DNA from: Brotaphodocola faecis
Lineage (GTDB): Bacteria; Bacillota; Clostridia; Lachnospirales; Lachnospiraceae
NCBI RefSeq assembly: GCF_040096075.1
Contig: NZ_JBBMFJ010000019.1
Location: 8,045-72,044, forward strand
DNA: 64,000 nucleotides
Direction: 5' to 3'
A program made the translations under genes and the position numbers. Shown piece after piece: positions 26,748 through 35,942 of the stretch; position 1 is the stretch's first letter, and the number at the start of each line of letters is the position of its first letter. The notes under the pieces were generated by a model, which did not search any database, was not told the origin of the DNA, and saw only the letters and a list, made by a program, of their open reading frames with translations.

Positions 26748-26780
26748 AAAAGCAATCATACCTAATGATTGCTTTTTCTT
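26748..26780 (+). terminator. Intrinsic terminator after Par-like gene
   Basis: AAAAGCAATCAT and ATGATTGCTTTTT form a perfect stem with a five-base loop and a T-run. Confidence 0.85.
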
Positions 26781-27301
26781 TTAATTCACTTGATTTCCAC
26801 CACTCTCCTACTCTCATCTTTATTCCAGCTCGAATCTCTTTAAATCGCACAGACATATGTTTACCATTTATTCATCAATCGAGCTTTTTATGATAATAAT
26901 AATTTATCTTTATCTTTTTGTATGTATAATACATTTATTATTACTAAATATGATAATAATGTTATTACTATATTTGATAATAATAAATACGTTTATCTTT
27001 CCCCCTTAATCCAAATATGATAATAATATTATCATTATTATTTTGTAATCCGTAGATCGTATTCTTATTATCAAATTTGATAACTCATTTATTATGTTTT
27101 TGTAGTAGTTGTTCTTTTTCGCATTTATTATTATCATTTTTGTGAAATTTATTTATTTTCATGTATGGTAAATTTCTTCCATGGATCACGATTAGCTTAA
27201 TTCATAAAGCAAATCTGTAGACATGCTTTATTGGCAAAATGCATTTTATAAATCCGCAAAGCTCATTATTTATGTTTTATCAAAAGCAGGAGAGCAGAAC
27301 T

Positions 27302-27495
27302 GCCATCAAAACACGATTTTTATGCAACCAAAATGCCATTATTACGCAATTATTGCGCCATTTCACAGAGCAAAAGTTATGGTATGCCATTTATACGCCA
27401 TTGATATGACATTTATACGCCATTGATATGACATTTTTACGCCATTTTAATGCGACCATAGTGCCACCATCACGCCATATTTGTGCCATTTATTG
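27302..27495 (+). repeat. parC-like centromere: 11-bp direct repeats
   Basis: The motif GCCATTNNTAC recurs every 11 bp. Block 1 starts at 27302 and has about seven units, some degenerate. After a 7-bp phase shift, block 2 has ten units beginning at 27386, 27397, 27408, 27419, 27430, 27441, 27452, 27463, 27474 and 27485. The unit length and two-block layout match the parC site of plasmid R1 (two sets of 11-bp repeats) upstream of parM. ParR should bind here and nucleate ParM filaments. Confidence 0.8.
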
Positions 27496-27537
27496 GATTA
27501 TATTTGGTTTAATTCCATTGGTAAATTGATAATAATA

Positions 27538-27566
27538 TTGACATTTTCATAAATAGACAGTATTAT
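27538..27566 (+). promoter_or_regulatory. parM promoter
   Basis: TTGACA (27538-27543) and TATTAT (27561-27566) are 17 bp apart, just downstream of the repeat array. The inverted repeat AGTAACGTCGTTACT (27570-27584) covers the start of transcription and is a possible operator. Confidence 0.6.
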
Positions 27567-27726
27567 AATAGTAACGTCGTTACTATTTTTGATAATAATA
27601 AATTGACGCAGTAGTTTTAAAGTATCGAAAACATAAGATATAATAATAAAATTGATGTTAATTAAAAAGAAAGGAAAAACTGCCATCCATGCATCATAAA
27701 AGAGTTGATGGGCAGTAGGAAAAGGA

Positions 27727-28869
27727 ATGGACCAGAAATTGTATTTGAGTGTTGATTGCGGATTTGATGATTTTAAGTGCTGTATCGGAGATTATTTGCT
27801 TGCATTTTCATCAAAAATGATCGATGTTACCAACTCTATAAATGTTTTATCCGTAGCTGATGGTGACAATACCTACATAGAATATAAAGGATCTGTATAC
27901 ATGTTCGGTGACAGCATCGATCAAATCATCACCATGAAATCCAATTTAAAAATGTATGCTGAAGAACTTGATAATAATCGAAACAAAAACCGTTTTAAAG
28001 ACAGAACTTTTCATATCAGTTTACTCGCAGCAATCGGATATTCGATTGTGGCGTATGATACCATCTATAATCCAGAAAAAGATATTGACAAACATCTTTT
28101 TAGAAACCTCGATAATTTGCAGTATTTTATCGGCATTGGCTTGCCTTATGGCAGCATGAATGAATGGCCGCAGATTAAGGAATTTTTAAAGCAGCGCCAT
28201 CAATTCAAGATCCGCCGTGGCAGCAAATCCTGCACATTTGATTTTGATTTAGACCTGTCAAATGCGAATTTCTTGTGTAATGCACAGGTAATCACCGCAT
28301 TTCTTTTCCAAGCTGCATCATCAGATGGTAATTTAACTATTGATAAGAGCGCCTTACCGTGTATCATGATGGATGCCGGATATAAAACAGTTGGATTATT
28401 CGAACTGGCAAAGAATCTGTCGATTAATCCAGAAACCGCATTCAGTGATACCGATCATGCAATGTACAACATTGATAAGTACGTCGAAAAGAAAGTAGTA
28501 GAAGCCGGAAGAGAGGACTTTAGTTATCTTCAGGTACAGTATCATGCCAGAGGCGAAGGTAATCCAACGGTTCGTAAGAACACAAACGTAATCAATGTAC
28601 GTGATATCTACGAAAAGGTTCTGGCAGAAGAAGCCATCAAACTGTGCAATCTTTTAGAAGAAAAATATTCATTAGATGATGTTGAAAATATGTTCATAAC
28701 CGGCGGCACCGGAATCGCATATTATCCTCACATTAAAAAATACATGGCCGAACATCACGGACTTACAAAAGTGGTGTTGACAAATCGTGCCGATGATGGA
28801 TCCGAAATTTCTCCAAGATACGCTATTGTAATCGGATTGCATAAACAGTTAAAAAACAGGTACAAATAA
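27727..28869 (+). CDS. parM: ParM/Alp-type actin-like segregation ATPase
   Basis: This 380-residue protein has the actin-fold signatures: phosphate-1 loop SVDCGFDDFKCCIGD at residues 8-22, phosphate-2 loop PCIMMDAGYKTVGLFEL near 215, and the adenosine motif MFITGGTGIAYYPHIKKY near 325. It resembles ParM/StbA/Alp7A plasmid actins. It would polymerise with ATP and push plasmid copies apart. It is followed with no gap by the ParR candidate and preceded by an R1-like repeat array. GGAAAAGG precedes the ATG. Confidence 0.9.
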   Translation: MDQKLYLSVDCGFDDFKCCIGDYLLAFSSKMIDVTNSINVLSVADGDNTYIEYKGSVYMFGDSIDQIITMKSNLKMYAEELDNNRNKNRFKDRTFHISLLAAIGYSIVAYDTIYNPEKDIDKHLFRNLDNLQYFIGIGLPYGSMNEWPQIKEFLKQRHQFKIRRGSKSCTFDFDLDLSNANFLCNAQVITAFLFQAASSDGNLTIDKSALPCIMMDAGYKTVGLFELAKNLSINPETAFSDTDHAMYNIDKYVEKKVVEAGREDFSYLQVQYHARGEGNPTVRKNTNVINVRDIYEKVLAEEAIKLCNLLEEKYSLDDVENMFITGGTGIAYYPHIKKYMAEHHGLTKVVLTNRADDGSEISPRYAIVIGLHKQLKNRYK

Positions 28870-29475
28870 ATGGCTAGCTACATTCAAATCAACATCAATA
28901 CAGCTAATGCACCACATTTCGCTACGTGGTATCATAGCCGAAGCGGTCAAGCAATGTCTTACTTGACCGCAGCTGTACTTAATTACGCAATCATGCAACA
29001 ATTTCTCTTAATCGGGTATGCACCTAAAGACATTTCCATCGAAGAGCTTCCAAAAGTATTTCAGATCCGCATTAAAAGCAATGAATCAATTGTCAAATGG
29101 GAAAGTGATTTAAAAAGGGCAAGCCTCAACAAACGCCGCACGATTGAATATATACTGGAACAATCCATCAGTACAGATACACCCATCAGTTATACACAAG
29201 CAGAAATGGATATGAAAATAGCTGAGCTCACTTTCAGATCAGCAGTACGAGAAGATAAGAGTAGCGTGATGTCTTCATATGTACCAGTAGTAAACGAAAA
29301 GCGTACGGATAATAGTTTCACGGAAACCATGACGAAATCCACGACTTCCGTGAAACAGGATGATTCAAAAATTGTTCCTGAAAATAAGGATACCGAAACT
29401 TCTTCAGGTAGTACTACCGAAGAAAATAATTCCGATAATATATTCATGAACAGTGCATTTGCTGGCCTAGAATAA
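28870..29475 (+). CDS. parR: ParR-like centromere-binding adaptor
   Basis: This 201-residue protein starts directly after parM. The N-terminus has a strand-helix-helix pattern (YIQININTA...SYLTAAVLNYAIMQQFLLIG), plausible for the ribbon-helix-helix of ParR. The middle is basic and helical (WESDLKRASLNKRRTIEYILEQ). Residues 130-190 are disordered and Ser/Thr rich, and the last residues are NIFMNSAFAGLE, which could be the ParM-binding peptide that ParR proteins carry at their C-terminus. Assigned by position, length and pattern; sequence similarity is weak. Confidence 0.65.
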   Translation: MASYIQININTANAPHFATWYHSRSGQAMSYLTAAVLNYAIMQQFLLIGYAPKDISIEELPKVFQIRIKSNESIVKWESDLKRASLNKRRTIEYILEQSISTDTPISYTQAEMDMKIAELTFRSAVREDKSSVMSSYVPVVNEKRTDNSFTETMTKSTTSVKQDDSKIVPENKDTETSSGSTTEENNSDNIFMNSAFAGLE

Positions 29476-29489
29476 AAGGGGTGGTGACC

Positions 29490-29678
29490 ATGCATATAGC
29501 AAAGAAAAAGCGGGACGCAATTATCAAACTGCACCGCCAGGGCGAGTCTATCGAACTTCTGACCGCCATTAGCGGTCTCAACCGAACCACCATTACATCC
29601 ATTATCAAAAAAGACGATAGCGAAAAGCTTCTACGCGACTTCAATATGGTAAGTGAAAGGTTATCATTTGAGCGTTGA
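29490..29678 (+). CDS. Small helix-turn-helix protein
   Basis: From the ATG at 29490 (AAGGGGTGG upstream) the protein has 62 residues. AAKKKRDAIIKLHRQGESIELLTAISGLNRTTITSIIKK reads as a resolvase-type or transposase-type helix-turn-helix. It is the third gene of the parMR operon and could be an autoregulator. The GTG at 29481 is less likely because it falls within the ribosome binding site. Confidence 0.6.
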   Translation: MHIAKKKRDAIIKLHRQGESIELLTAISGLNRTTITSIIKKDDSEKLLRDFNMVSERLSFER

Positions 29679-29701
29679 TAAGCAATTCAATCAGGTAAGA
29701 A

Positions 29702-29730
29702 TTTACAAAGCTCGTCTGATGTGATAGAAT
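29702..29730 (+). promoter_or_regulatory. Promoter upstream of secreted-protein/T4CP operon
   Basis: TTTACA (29702-29707) and TAGAAT (29725-29730) are 17 bp apart. The roughly 70-nt RNA starting near 29737 runs straight into the terminator at 29754-29807. Confidence 0.6.
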
Positions 29731-29753
29731 ACCTATTACAAAACCGCTTTCCG

Positions 29754-29807
29754 GCATAACATAATCAATCTGCAGAATTACTGCAGCCGATTATGTTATG
29801 CTTTTTT
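29754..29807 (+). terminator. Intrinsic terminator / attenuator before secreted protein
   Basis: GCATAACATAATC and GATTATGTTATGC pair perfectly around an inner CTGCAG/CTGCAG stem, followed by six T. It may end the par operon, or attenuate the transcript from the promoter just upstream. Confidence 0.85.
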
Positions 29808-29842
29808 GTGCTCAAAATTTGAATTTGAGAAAGGATTTTAAG

Positions 29843-31006
29843 ATGAGAAAAATCAAATTAGTATTCTTTATTTTCCTCATATTCATGTTCGTACTAATGA
29901 CAATACCGGCATACGCTTCCGATACCAAAAAGATCACCAGCATAAATATCCAGAGAGTTTATAAAGCAAAAGAGGGCGAAATCAATCCAGATCAAGTATC
30001 TTTTAAGCCGGGCCGTTCCGAGTACACCATCACTTATCAGGGAGTGTATGATGTCAACGATTTGCCCATCGGATCTTATATGGACTATAGGATTACCCTG
30101 AATGCCAAAAAAGGTTATGACTTTGAATGGCTCAAAGAAAGAAATTGTCTTTCAGATTCCGGAACGATACATGGGCTCTCTATCTCAGCTGATTATTCAT
30201 CCTGCAGTTTTATCCTGCATTCCTACCCGCTTCCAATGGTTTTAACTCAGCCACAGCAGCTGCGATGGAACGGAACAGTCGCAGAATGGGATCCAGTTGA
30301 GCATGCCGATTCATATCATGTAACTATATATACCATCGAAAAGGATGGCCGCCTTACCCAACGTGGAAAAGAGCTCACATGCACAAAAACCTCTATCAAC
30401 GCCAGAGAAATCCTATATTCAAAACCAGGGGATTATATTTATAAAATCGAAGCTGCCAGTGATCAAACATACCTATATACCAGTAAAAAAGCAGAGCTGG
30501 CCTATAATCATTCAAAATATCTATCTGCCGAAAATATCGGCTATTATACAGGATACTGGCAAAAGAAAAATGATGCGCAGCTCTATAAGCTTGCCTCCTC
30601 CGAACGATCTGAATACGATAGCGAATACCTTATTAGTGGCCGATACCTCATAAACGGAGACTACTACACTTTTAACGAAAGCGGCGAGCGACTGACTGGA
30701 TGGCAATCATTCAATGGACAATGGACATATCACGATGAAAACAGCGGAAGAGCAGTTCGTGGGTGGTTTTCAAAAGCAGGCAAAAAATACTTCTTTGATC
30801 CTGCATCATCCATTATGGCCACCGGCTGGCGGACGATCGATTATCAAAGATATTATTTCGACCAGTCTGGGGCCATGGTGACCGGCTGGCAAAAAATACA
30901 TGGAAAGATATATCTGTTCTATAAAAATGGGTCCTTAAACCTTAACACGGTAGTGATCCAGGGGAAAACCTATAGTTTTCAATCCGATGGCAGCCTCATT
31001 CAGTAA
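29843..31006 (+). CDS. Secreted cell-wall-binding-repeat protein
   Basis: From the ATG at 29843 (GAAAGGA upstream) the protein has 387 residues. A signal peptide (LVFFIFLIFMFVLMTIPAYA) is followed by a beta-rich domain, then a fibronectin-III-like segment near residues 130-220 (LRWNGTVAEWDPVEHADSYHVTI). The C-terminus has four choline-binding-type repeats with the GWQ..NG..YY/F pattern (LTGWQSFNGQW, MATGWRTIDYQRYYFD, MVTGWQKIHGKIYLF). It would stick to the cell wall surface. It is upstream of the coupling protein in the same operon, so a role in mating contact or surface exclusion is plausible. Confidence 0.75.
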   Translation: MRKIKLVFFIFLIFMFVLMTIPAYASDTKKITSINIQRVYKAKEGEINPDQVSFKPGRSEYTITYQGVYDVNDLPIGSYMDYRITLNAKKGYDFEWLKERNCLSDSGTIHGLSISADYSSCSFILHSYPLPMVLTQPQQLRWNGTVAEWDPVEHADSYHVTIYTIEKDGRLTQRGKELTCTKTSINAREILYSKPGDYIYKIEAASDQTYLYTSKKAELAYNHSKYLSAENIGYYTGYWQKKNDAQLYKLASSERSEYDSEYLISGRYLINGDYYTFNESGERLTGWQSFNGQWTYHDENSGRAVRGWFSKAGKKYFFDPASSIMATGWRTIDYQRYYFDQSGAMVTGWQKIHGKIYLFYKNGSLNLNTVVIQGKTYSFQSDGSLIQ

Positions 31007-31045
31007 CCAGTAATATATTTTCAATGAAAAGGCAGGAATGCATTT

Positions 31046-33652
31046 ATGCTCAGTTTGGTCTTAAAAATACTACGCGATAAAGTAGGAGAGTTGTACAATT
31101 CCATCAATCGAAAGATGCAGCCCTTACCATTTGGGGATGATCAGGACTATATCCTTGATTCAGGCACTGTAACTGTATCCGATTTCTGGAAGGATTTTAA
31201 AAAGTATGGTCGGAACCCAGCTCTAATCGGTGTATTTTATGTATTTTTGTTTCTCAACATAATAATAAATTTTTTTATTATTATCATGTCCATTTCAAAT
31301 CTTTCCAATCGCCTCTTAGGAAATCATTTACTATCATTGACAATGGCACTTTTCTGGCTATTTGTGCCTCCGGTTATCTGGATGTATTCTACCAGATATG
31401 TTTTTTGGAACTACCGTCTGTACAAATATGGCAGCCTTATTCTCTTAACATTTAATGACCTGATCATCGTCCAGAAATTTATAATGTGCAGCCTTTATCA
31501 GCCCCTTGTCCGTTTTCTTTCAATCATTCCAGTGGGAGAGTACATTGGCAAGGATATGGTCATGCAGCTGGGCATTTTCTTATTTGCCGGGCTTCCGCCC
31601 CTGATTCCTATCTATATCGGGTGCAAGTTGTACGGCACATTTTCTTCCGATCTTGTCCTGGATGAAATCGATCGGTTTAAGCTCGATCAATACATAGATT
31701 TCCGAAAATCCAAAGAATTTGCTTATGATTTTAAAGCAGTCCGTTATCTTTCAACGGGTTCCCAGTTTGTTGTAAAAGAGTTGGACCGATTTTTGCATAT
31801 GTACTGTGACGGTACAACCGGTACTGCAAAAACATCCAGTGTGCTCACCGTTGCCATTGCAGACGATCTCGATCAGAAAGTATATAACGAGGATTATCAG
31901 AAAAAATCTTGCTACGCAGCCCTGAAAGAGGGGAAATTACGGATTTGTTTTCCATTCAAAGGAACCGATTTTTCCGTCAATTACTTTGAGCCGATACTTT
32001 TAGAAAATTCAAACGCAGACAAACAGATTGAAAAAGAAAATGCCAGCAGAAGAGAGTTGTACCGGCATCTCAAGTTTGACTCCCAATCCGCTGGCATCAC
32101 CGTGGTTGCACCCAATGCAGCATGGGCGGATCAGTGCTACCATATGGCCAAAAATCGCAAACTGAAGATCCATAGGATTGACCCCATTTTAAAAGACGGA
32201 AAACACAAAGAAGGTTTCACCGGTTTCAATCCTTTTAAAATCGATCCCGCACTGACCGGAAAGGAGCTGGCAACCACCATCACGGCCCAGGCCTCCAATT
32301 TTGCTACCGTAGTCCAGTCCATTTATGACCAGTCCGGAGTATCCGATCCTTATTTTTCAAGCCTGAACGAAACAGTGACCGTCAGCATAGCAGAACTATT
32401 AATGCTGACTTACCACCTGGTGCACCCCGGTCAGGTTCCCAAAGCGTCCGATGTGCAGATCCTGATCAACGACTGCAGCCGGTGCCGTCCATATCTGGAT
32501 GCACTCGTTAAGCACTATTCCGTTCACAGTCTCAGAGGTAATGGAAATGATCGCACAGAACAAGTTGCTGAGGTTGTGGATGTAGGGCAGTGGCAACAGG
32601 TATACACCACCATCAACAATGACCTTTTGGGCGAAAATAAAGCAAACATGTACGATCGCTGCAATGGCCTGAGAAACCTGATCAATAATTTTCTAAACGA
32701 TCCTCTGGTCCGCGATGTTTTTGAAGCAGAAGAGACCGTTGATATTGATAAAGCCCTGGAATACGGCGAAGTCATCATATTAAATTATGCCCTTGAGCGA
32801 GGCGATTCTGTAGCAACCGGCTTTGGCCTGTTTTTCCTGCTTTCCTATGAAACAGCCGTTCTCAGGCGGCCTGGATCAGAAAATGACCGTATCAAAAATT
32901 TTATTTACATTGATGAGCTTCCTGTGCTCCTGCATCCGAAACTGCAAAGCTTCTTTACTCTGTTCCGCCAGTACCGGGTTGCTGTTATTTGCGCTATCCA
33001 GACACTGGATCAGGTAAAAAAGATACAGCTAGACAGTATTATGCTCGGTAACTGTGCCCATCAGGTTATATTCGGACGCGTAAGTACCACAGAAATGGAT
33101 ATCTTTTCTAAAATGGCAGGCGAGACCCTGGAACACGTTACCCAAGAAACTGTCACAGAAACAGCAATTACCGCAGAGCGGCCGGCTTACTCATATTCCA
33201 GGCGCTCTACACCTACCTTATCCGAACGTTTTTCTGGCACGGTATTCCGGTATTTGGGCTTTCAGGAAGTTATATTCTTTTCCGTAAACAATTCTTCACC
33301 CATTTATCCCTTTAGGGGAAAAGTGAATTTTCTGCCCAAACCGAGAGAGAAGAGCGCCCCAAGACTAAAGATCGAATGGGAGCCATTCATGCCAGGACCG
33401 TTGCATCCATCCGTTTTTGAAAAACGATTCAGCGTTGCCCACATATCATCAAACGGGTATTTTTCTTCAGGCAAACCAGGAAATTATTTCCTCGCAGGAA
33501 ATAAAAAATCCATTCCAGAACCCCAGGTCCAGACGGATCTGACCACAGAAACAACTGAAGCTGTCTCAGATGCAGAAGATCAAACGCCAGTAGAGCCGAC
33601 CCATATCATAACCCCCACGGAACACACCGATGGCATCTTCTTCGGTGAATGA
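31046..33652 (+). CDS. virD4: VirD4/TraG-type coupling protein (T4CP)
   Basis: This 868-residue protein has several N-terminal hydrophobic segments (residues 63-90, 95-120, 135-160 and 178-200). The ATPase has Walker A DGTTGTAKTSS near residue 255 and Walker B FIYIDELPVLL near 623, followed by RQYRVAVICAIQTLDQVKK and a TraG-D-like C-terminal region (NCAHQVIFGRVS). It would feed the relaxase-DNA complex into the channel built by the minus-strand operon. It lies about 7 kb from that operon and on the other strand. A ribosome binding site (GGCAGGAATG) precedes the ATG. Confidence 0.88.
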   Translation: MLSLVLKILRDKVGELYNSINRKMQPLPFGDDQDYILDSGTVTVSDFWKDFKKYGRNPALIGVFYVFLFLNIIINFFIIIMSISNLSNRLLGNHLLSLTMALFWLFVPPVIWMYSTRYVFWNYRLYKYGSLILLTFNDLIIVQKFIMCSLYQPLVRFLSIIPVGEYIGKDMVMQLGIFLFAGLPPLIPIYIGCKLYGTFSSDLVLDEIDRFKLDQYIDFRKSKEFAYDFKAVRYLSTGSQFVVKELDRFLHMYCDGTTGTAKTSSVLTVAIADDLDQKVYNEDYQKKSCYAALKEGKLRICFPFKGTDFSVNYFEPILLENSNADKQIEKENASRRELYRHLKFDSQSAGITVVAPNAAWADQCYHMAKNRKLKIHRIDPILKDGKHKEGFTGFNPFKIDPALTGKELATTITAQASNFATVVQSIYDQSGVSDPYFSSLNETVTVSIAELLMLTYHLVHPGQVPKASDVQILINDCSRCRPYLDALVKHYSVHSLRGNGNDRTEQVAEVVDVGQWQQVYTTINNDLLGENKANMYDRCNGLRNLINNFLNDPLVRDVFEAEETVDIDKALEYGEVIILNYALERGDSVATGFGLFFLLSYETAVLRRPGSENDRIKNFIYIDELPVLLHPKLQSFFTLFRQYRVAVICAIQTLDQVKKIQLDSIMLGNCAHQVIFGRVSTTEMDIFSKMAGETLEHVTQETVTETAITAERPAYSYSRRSTPTLSERFSGTVFRYLGFQEVIFFSVNNSSPIYPFRGKVNFLPKPREKSAPRLKIEWEPFMPGPLHPSVFEKRFSVAHISSNGYFSSGKPGNYFLAGNKKSIPEPQVQTDLTTETTEAVSDAEDQTPVEPTHIITPTEHTDGIFFGE

Positions 33653-34520
33653 AAATGAAAGGAACGCGGATACCACCGCATATACCATGTCCTATTCCCC
33701 ATTTCGATTTGATAGCGCCACAACCATTAAATCCATTCAGGTCCCTAGATCATCAGGAGCATGGCAATCCATCACAAAAAATGAATTGTCTGATCTGGAA
33801 CTGCTCATCCTATCCATAGTCTATGAGATGCAGTATTGTACTGCATCTCAGGTAAGAGATTTTCTATTGTTTGGTGGGTGTGAAAACAGATTCAAGCGTT
33901 TTTCCGACGGAAACGGTAATCCCTATCGAAACCCCATTCATGCTCTGATACGCAAAGGATTGTTAATCCCGCTTTCCATATTTCGCGGCAAAACAGCAAG
34001 CGGGCCGTCTATCCTGCAATTAAGCTCATTTACAAATAAATTAATGGAATTGTTATTGCCGCATCCCAGAATTTTTGATCATTTTCCCAACCGTATTGCA
34101 AATGATCCACCCACGATTTTAGCAGTTCTGGTCCGCAATAGCGCCTGCATCAATATTCTGAGAAGCAATCACCAGATATTCCTTGCGCAGGCCATGGAGA
34201 ATCCCCCATCCATTCCCCATATCTGCCTTAAGACGCGTTTGAATAGGCAGATCTTAGTATTTCCCTATCGTTCGAATAAAACGGCAATAAAAGCGGAACT
34301 GGATCGTCAAAATGCCACTGCTTATCTGGCATGTATAGTAATTGCCGAAACTTTGGATGATGCACAGAGATTGAACCAATTTCTAAACAGCAGCCATTAT
34401 AAAATACCATTGCTCTTTAGCACCGATGCTTCGCTGAAAAACTCAGAAATTCCACTTCTTCAGCACTTATACCAATTCGCGGATGGGCATATGGAGTGCC
34501 TGGCACTTTCTGATACTTAA
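33630..34520 (+). CDS. Winged-helix-like hypothetical protein after T4CP
   Basis: This 296-residue protein overlaps the end of the coupling-protein gene by 23 bp. Residues 45-120 (LSDLELLILSIVYEMQYCTASQVRDFLLF...NPIHALIRKGLLIPLS) look like a winged helix of the kind found in replication-relaxation accessory proteins. The rest is mixed alpha/beta and unrecognised. Coupling to virD4 suggests a transfer role such as an accessory DNA-binding protein, but that is inference. The start codon is uncertain: the ATG at 33630 has a poor ribosome binding site, and another ATG lies at 33687. Confidence 0.6.
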   Translation: MASSSVNENERNADTTAYTMSYSPFRFDSATTIKSIQVPRSSGAWQSITKNELSDLELLILSIVYEMQYCTASQVRDFLLFGGCENRFKRFSDGNGNPYRNPIHALIRKGLLIPLSIFRGKTASGPSILQLSSFTNKLMELLLPHPRIFDHFPNRIANDPPTILAVLVRNSACINILRSNHQIFLAQAMENPPSIPHICLKTRLNRQILVFPYRSNKTAIKAELDRQNATAYLACIVIAETLDDAQRLNQFLNSSHYKIPLLFSTDASLKNSEIPLLQHLYQFADGHMECLALSDT

Positions 34521-34578
34521 GGCAGATCGAAGCTTACACCAGTAACTGTTTCCATACCACAGGAGGACAAAAATTACG

Positions 34579-34734
34579 ATGTATTTGATATGTTTCTTAC
34601 TTTTCTTGTTTCCTGCAACGCTTCTTTTCTGCATTGTACAGAACAAATCCCCATATGACCAGGCTATTGATGATTTAGCACAGGAAACCTTTCTAACGCA
34701 GTATTGTACCCATCGCAATACTAAATATCGCTGA
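34579..34734 (+). CDS. Small single-pass membrane protein
   Basis: This 51-residue frame starts at ATG 34579 with AGGAGG at 34561, a somewhat long spacing. Residues 2-20 are strongly hydrophobic (YLICFLLFLFPATLLFCIV), then a short soluble tail with two acidic residues and a Cys. It may be the last gene of the coupling-protein operon. Too short for family assignment. Confidence 0.5.
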   Translation: MYLICFLLFLFPATLLFCIVQNKSPYDQAIDDLAQETFLTQYCTHRNTKYR

Positions 34735-34823
34735 TTCCTTCTGTTTTCGTCCGTGCACGGCAATGTGGTAATAGACGATGAAGGCCTGGTATTCTTCACA
34801 GTGTTTAATGCCTCTTTTTTCTA

Positions 34824-34852
34824 TTGATGCAACTCGCAAATAATGATAGAAT
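34824..34852 (+). promoter_or_regulatory. Promoter upstream of 85-residue protein
   Basis: TTGATG (34824-34829) and TAGAAT (34847-34852) are 17 bp apart. The transcript would start near 34859, at the foot of a terminator hairpin. Confidence 0.55.
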
Positions 34853-34861
34853 TGGTGAAGC

Positions 34862-34925
34862 AGGATCATGCCTGACAAATGGCCCACCACTGCGTGTATC
34901 ATTCGGAGCATGATCCTTTCTTTAA
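34862..34925 (+). terminator. Leader terminator, long-loop hairpin
   Basis: AGGATCATGC and GCATGATCCT form a 10-bp stem around a loop of about 40 nt, followed by TTCTTT. The stem begins within a few bases of the predicted transcript start, so nearly the whole leader is the hairpin. Confidence 0.6.
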
Positions 34926-34950
34926 TACGGGCCTTAAGAAGGATATAAAT

Positions 34951-35208
34951 ATGAAAATGACTCTAAGAAGTCCCAGAGCCGGCGTTGTGGTTGAGCGGTT
35001 CGGGGACAAAAGAAAATATCTATACAAAATTGTTGAGAACAACCCACTGTGCTTAATCAAACCCTGCACAACCTTACTTTCCCTGGCAGAAATAAGTGCT
35101 GATGCAAAGATCATCGGCCCGGACGGGCAGCCTGTCCCCGCAACCGGCGAATACTATATCACTGCAGAAACCATGGATCCGTACCATATCGTAACAGATT
35201 GGTTTTAG
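34951..35208 (+). CDS. Hypothetical small protein
   Basis: From the ATG at 34951 (AAGAAGGA upstream) the protein has 85 residues. It is beta-rich (RSPRAGVVVERFGDKRKYLYKIVENN) with a C-terminal YHIVTDWF and no membrane segment. It has its own promoter and leader terminator and is followed by a terminator, so it is a single-gene unit. The family is not recognised. A longer frame upstream lacks a ribosome binding site. Confidence 0.6.
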   Translation: MKMTLRSPRAGVVVERFGDKRKYLYKIVENNPLCLIKPCTTLLSLAEISADAKIIGPDGQPVPATGEYYITAETMDPYHIVTDWF

Positions 35209-35220
35209 GAGCTGCAGGTA

Positions 35221-35259
35221 AAAGACATATAAGCCCAATGGACTTTGTATGTCTTTTTT
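35221..35259 (+). terminator. Intrinsic terminator
   Basis: AAAGACATA and TATGTCTTTTTT pair, with an inner AGCCCA/TGGACT stem. It separates the 85-residue gene from ahpC. Confidence 0.75.
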
Positions 35260-35378
35260 GTTTCTGATTGCCATAAGATTGATGCCTTTCTCTATGCAAA
35301 CGTCATTGTTGCAGCGCGGTCTCCGCATAACTTGATGTGCTTCTGGGAACCATTACTCCATAAAGGAGGACTGCGAAG

Positions 35379-35942
35379 ATGTCAATGATCAACAAAGAAA
35401 TAAATGATTTTTCTGTTCAGGCTTATCAGAATGGTGAATTTAAAACCATAACCAAAAACGATATCATGAAAGAATGGAGTCTCTTTTTCTTCTATCCGGC
35501 AGACTTTACCTTTGTATGCCCTACGGAGCTGGAAGATCTTCAGAACAAATATCCAGAGTTTCTAAAAGCAGGATGCGAAGTTTATTCGGTCTCTACAGAT
35601 TCTCATTTCGTACACAAAGCATGGCACGATTACTCTGAGCGAATTGGTAAGATCGCATACCCAATGCTGGCCGATCCCGCTCATGTATTATGTAAGGACT
35701 TTGGGGTATTGATTGAGTCCGATGGAATGGCCGAGAGAGGAAGCTTCATCGTAAATCCAGAGGGAAAAATCGTTGTATACGAAATAAATGCGGGCAATGT
35801 TGGCCGTAATGCGGATGAACTGTTTCGCCGCCTTCAGGCATGCCAGTTCGTAGCAGAACATGGCGATCAAGTATGCCCGGCCAAATGGCAACCTGGTGCA
35901 GAAACCTTAAAACCAAGCCTTGATCTGGTAGGTATGCTCTGA
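35379..35942 (+). CDS. ahpC: AhpC, 2-Cys peroxiredoxin
   Basis: This 187-residue protein is the standard AhpC length. The peroxidatic Cys47 lies in DFTFVCPTE and the resolving Cys166 in QVCPAKW near the C-terminus, so it is a typical 2-Cys peroxiredoxin. It reduces hydrogen peroxide and organic peroxides and is recycled by AhpF. The ahpF gene follows with a one-base overlap. AGGAGG precedes the ATG. Peroxide defence on a mobile element of an anaerobe fits survival during air exposure or inflammation. Confidence 0.95.
   Translation: MSMINKEINDFSVQAYQNGEFKTITKNDIMKEWSLFFFYPADFTFVCPTELEDLQNKYPEFLKAGCEVYSVSTDSHFVHKAWHDYSERIGKIAYPMLADPAHVLCKDFGVLIESDGMAERGSFIVNPEGKIVVYEINAGNVGRNADELFRRLQACQFVAEHGDQVCPAKWQPGAETLKPSLDLVGML

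Larger units (their letters stand above)
26892..27599. repeat. Eight GATAATAAT boxes
   Basis: GATAATAAT occurs at 26892, 26952, 26976, 27019, 27528 and 27591. Its complement ATTATTATC, or a near match, occurs around 27066 and at 27127. One copy lies in a perfect 16-bp palindrome, TTATCAAATTTGATAA (27067-27082). The boxes lie between the Par-like gene and parM in DNA with no genes, so they are probably binding sites for a segregation protein. Confidence 0.55.

Noticed and set aside
29754..29807. Hairpin read as an insertion-sequence end
   Set aside because: A perfect stem followed by six T fits an intrinsic terminator, and no transposase is near.
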